NCBI RefSeq assembly: GCF_031846525.1
Contig: NZ_JAVRHM010000006.1
Coordinates: forward strand, 62,001 to 126,000
Direction of reading: 5' to 3'
Source: Autumnicola patrickiae
GTDB taxonomy: Bacteria; Bacteroidota; Bacteroidia; Flavobacteriales; Flavobacteriaceae
DNA: 64,000 nucleotides
Part shown: positions 62,101 through 64,000 of the stretch, one piece after another
How positions within the stretch are numbered: position 1 is the first letter of the stretch
Layout of the letters: the number at the start of each line of letters is the position of its first letter
The notes under the pieces: generated by a model
What the model saw: the letters and a program-made list of their open reading frames with translations, nothing else
Told to the model about the DNA's origin: nothing
The model's database searches: none
Program-made: the position numbers and the translations under genes

Positions 62101-62919
62101 TTACAGTTGCCTTAGCTCCTCTGCCATTTGTTGCTGAAGAACTTCTGCCTTGGCACCGGCAACTTTAGCAAAATTAGGAGAATCTGCAGCGTATATTATT
62201 TTTCGTGCAGAATTAACCAGAAGACCTACATCTTTATTCATTCCGTATTTACAAACCTCCTCCAGCTTTCCGCCCTGTGCGCCAACTCCCGGCACCAGCA
62301 AAAAACTATCAGGCACAATTTTTCTGATCTCCTGCAAATACTCAGCTTTAGTTGCACCAACTACGTACATCAGATTTTCCGAATTTTTCCAGGTTCTGGA
62401 AGTTTTTATTACCTCCTTGTACAATTCAAGATCGTTAATTTTTTTAGTCTGAAAATCGAAAGCACCTTCATTTGAAGTTAACGCCAGTAAAATGGTATGC
62501 CTGTTCTGAAATTCGAGAAAAGGCTCTACCGAATCTTTACCCATATACGGCGCCACTGTAACCGAATCAAACCCCATATCGAGGAGGAAAGTTTTAGCAT
62601 ACATCCTGGAAGTATTGCCAATATCACCGCGCTTGGCATCGGCTATGGTGTAAATCTCAGGATAATTGTCGTGCAGATAATCTACGGTTTTCTGCAGGGC
62701 TTTCCAGCCTTCTATTCCGCAGGCTTCATAAAAAGCTGTGTTTGGTTTATATGCCACAGCAAATTTGTGGGTGGCATCAATAATTGCTTTATTAAAGGCA
62801 AATATAGGATCTTCCTCAGAAAGCAGATAAGATGGAATCTTCTCCAGGTCTACATCTAAGCCGATACATAAAAAGGATTTTTTCTTATGGATTTGATTTA
62901 TCAGCTCTTGAATTGACAT
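62101..62919 (-). CDS. pyrF: Orotidine 5'-phosphate decarboxylase
   Basis: A 272-residue OMP decarboxylase (group 2, long form), making UMP in pyrimidine synthesis. The catalytic segment is TIADAKRGDIGNTS (Lys and Asp active-site array), with FLCIGLDVDLEKIP at the N-terminus and VVGATKAEYLQEIR plus FLLVPGVGAQGG towards the end. It is 7 nt upstream of the BtuF-like gene. Its upstream region is filled with 7-bp tandem repeats and shows no clear promoter box, so it may depend on transcription from prfA. Confidence 0.95.
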   Translation of the reverse strand: MSIQELINQIHKKKSFLCIGLDVDLEKIPSYLLSEEDPIFAFNKAIIDATHKFAVAYKPNTAFYEACGIEGWKALQKTVDYLHDNYPEIYTIADAKRGDIGNTSRMYAKTFLLDMGFDSVTVAPYMGKDSVEPFLEFQNRHTILLALTSNEGAFDFQTKKINDLELYKEVIKTSRTWKNSENLMYVVGATKAEYLQEIRKIVPDSFLLVPGVGAQGGKLEEVCKYGMNKDVGLLVNSARKIIYAADSPNFAKVAGAKAEVLQQQMAEELRQL

Positions 62920-62920
62920 A

Positions 62921-62979
62921 GTTATCAGTTATCAGTTATCAGTTATCAGTTATCAGTTATCAGTTATCAGTTATCAGTT
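62921..62979. repeat. Perfect 7-bp tandem repeat (GTTATCA x8)
   Basis: Eight uninterrupted GTTATCA units plus GTT begin 2 bp upstream of the pyrF ATG. It is the cleanest heptamer array in the window. Confidence 0.95.
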
Positions 62980-63030
62980 CGATTGCTCGCCAAAGGCTCG
63001 CAATTTTTTTCCATATTAAAGCTTTCTTTT

Positions 63031-63060
63031 TTCTCAACTTTTCACTTTTCACCCTTCACG
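63031..63060. repeat. 7-bp-period repeat at the end of prfA
   Basis: TTCTCAA, CTTTTCA, CTTTTCA, CCCTTCA heptamers run up to the prfA stop codon. Confidence 0.55.
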
Positions 63061-63062
63061 GA

Positions 63063-64000
63063 TTAAAAAATATCTGAATTCTCTTTAAGCTTCTCAGTAT
63101 TCTCTACCAGCTGAAGTTCATCAAGTATCTTCTGAATATCACCATTGATTATGTTGGAAAGATCGTATAAAGTTAAATTGATCCTGTGATCTGTAACCCT
63201 TCCCTGGGAGTAATTGTAAGTCCGAATTTTTGCACTACGGTCACCACTGGAAACCATCGAATTTCTCTTGGCTGCATCTGCTTCCATCTTCTTCGCCAGC
63301 TCCATTTCATAAAGTCGTGAACGCAAAACCCTAAATGCTTTCTCCTTGTTTTTATGCTGGGATTTTTGATCCTGGCACTGTGCCACAAGTCCGGTTGGTT
63401 CGTGGGTTAACCTTACAGCAGAATAAGTTGTGTTTACAGACTGACCGCCGGGACCTGAAGAACAGAAATAATCTACGCGGACTTCCTTTGGATCAATCTC
63501 CACGTCGAATTCTTCAGCTTCAGGCAATACCATAACTGTTGCTGCAGAAGTATGCACCCTCCCCTGCGTTTCCGTTTGGGGAACACGCTGTACACGGTGG
63601 ACTCCAGCTTCAAATTTTAAAGTTCCGTAGACATCCTCTCCGGAAACTTCAAAAATCATTTCTTTAAAACCACCACTGGTGCCCTCGCTAAAATCCACAA
63701 TATTGTGCTTCCAGCCTTTACTTTCTACGTATTTGGTATACATCCTGTAAAGATCACCTGCAAAAATACTGGCTTCGTCACCTCCTGTACCGGCACGGAT
63801 TTCCATGACCACATTCTTGGCATCTTCAGGATCTTTTGGAACAAGCATCATCCTGATTTTTTCTTCCAGTAGGGGAAGTTGTTCCTTAGCCTCTTCCATC
63901 TGAAGCTTCGCCATTTCGGTCATCTCAGGATCACTCCCGTCTGCAATAATTTCTTCAGATTCCTGGATATTTTGCGTTAGTTCCATGTAAACTTCACGCA
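63063..64000 (-). CDS. prfA: Peptide chain release factor 1 (5' end outside the window)
   Basis: The C-terminal 311 or so residues of RF1, which terminates translation at UAA and UAG. The frame stays open to the window edge (REVYMELTQN continues upstream), so the ATG at 63986 is internal; about 45 residues are missing against the usual length of about 358. Domain 2 with RVPQTETQGRVHTSA and the peptidyl-hydrolysis loop SSGPGGQSVNTTYSAVRLTH are present, with GGQ intact, as are QDQKSQHKNKEKA and DRSAKIRTYNYSQGRVTDHR. It lies upstream of pyrF on the same strand. Confidence 0.96.
   Translation of the reverse strand, partial: REVYMELTQNIQESEEIIADGSDPEMTEMAKLQMEEAKEQLPLLEEKIRMMLVPKDPEDAKNVVMEIRAGTGGDEASIFAGDLYRMYTKYVESKGWKHNIVDFSEGTSGGFKEMIFEVSGEDVYGTLKFEAGVHRVQRVPQTETQGRVHTSAATVMVLPEAEEFDVEIDPKEVRVDYFCSSGPGGQSVNTTYSAVRLTHEPTGLVAQCQDQKSQHKNKEKAFRVLRSRLYEMELAKKMEADAAKRNSMVSSGDRSAKIRTYNYSQGRVTDHRINLTLYDLSNIINGDIQKILDELQLVENTEKLKENSDIF

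Overview
The window is ordinary chromosome from a Bacteroidota bacterium, most likely a (marine) member of the Flavobacteriaceae close to Gramella, Salegentibacter or Zunongwangia. The evidence is the low-to-moderate GC content, promoters built on the Bacteroidota -7 box TAnnTTTG, almost no Shine-Dalgarno sequences, and families typical of this group: a SecA of about 1120 residues, the DUF6268, DUF4197, DUF4920, Gmad2 and Lacal_2735-type proteins, an NtrC-type regulator without a DNA-binding domain, fused IcmF, and two ECF sigma/anti-sigma operons. The genus is an inference; no rRNA gene is present to fix it.

Layout. 0.1-2.6 kb: ECF sigma operon with an outer-membrane barrel protein (minus). 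2.8-5.6 kb: rRNA pseudouridine synthase, VOC protein, AI-2E-type permease, DUF1232 protein. 5.7-12 kb: folD, a four-helix-bundle gene, ffh, a DEAD-box helicase and argS (minus). 12.3-20.2 kb: a methyltransferase carrying a repeat-derived insert, a LolD-like ATPase, a small membrane protein overlapping the cobalamin adenosyltransferase, a DUF2795 protein, secA and an unknown membrane protein. 20.3-23.7 kb: M23 peptidase, then a second ECF sigma operon. 23.8-31.8 kb: DUF2911, Ohr, MeaB, PAP2, MATE, M28 peptidase, PPK2, GNAT-like protein. 31.8-37 kb: a five-gene minus-strand operon (ABC-2 exporter, MscS, DUF6268, sigma-54 activator). 37.2-46.1 kb: grpE-dnaJ, YceI, TIGR01777, mnmD, DUF4920, ilvE, Gmad2, MazG-like, SRPBCC, crcB. 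46.5-49.4 kb: glnK-amtB-porin nitrogen cluster. 49.9-64 kb: MFS, pseudo-hydrolase, methyltransferase, Lrp, MarC, IcmF, purU, DUF4197, a BtuF-like protein, pyrF and the 3' part of prfA.

Functional themes. A cobalamin theme runs through scattered loci: adenosyltransferase (14.3 kb), MeaB (25.2 kb), fused IcmF (55.8 kb) and a BtuF-like binding protein (61.3 kb). folD and purU belong to one-carbon metabolism. ffh and secA serve protein export. The two sigma operons share architecture and a GCAAC-N16/17-CGTC element, which suggests autoregulation.

I found no CRISPR array, prophage, insertion sequence, rRNA, tRNA or obvious new gene system. The least explained signals are non-genic: (1) a dispersed near-palindromic element of about 25 bp with core ATTGCCATTTT, about ten copies between genes and two inside coding regions where it encodes ENGNYR/ENDNYR; (2) many 7-bp-period tandem repeats between genes, one block of which lies in frame inside a methyltransferase gene; and (3) a pair of ATACCC/GGGTAT inverted repeats upstream of glnK-amtB.
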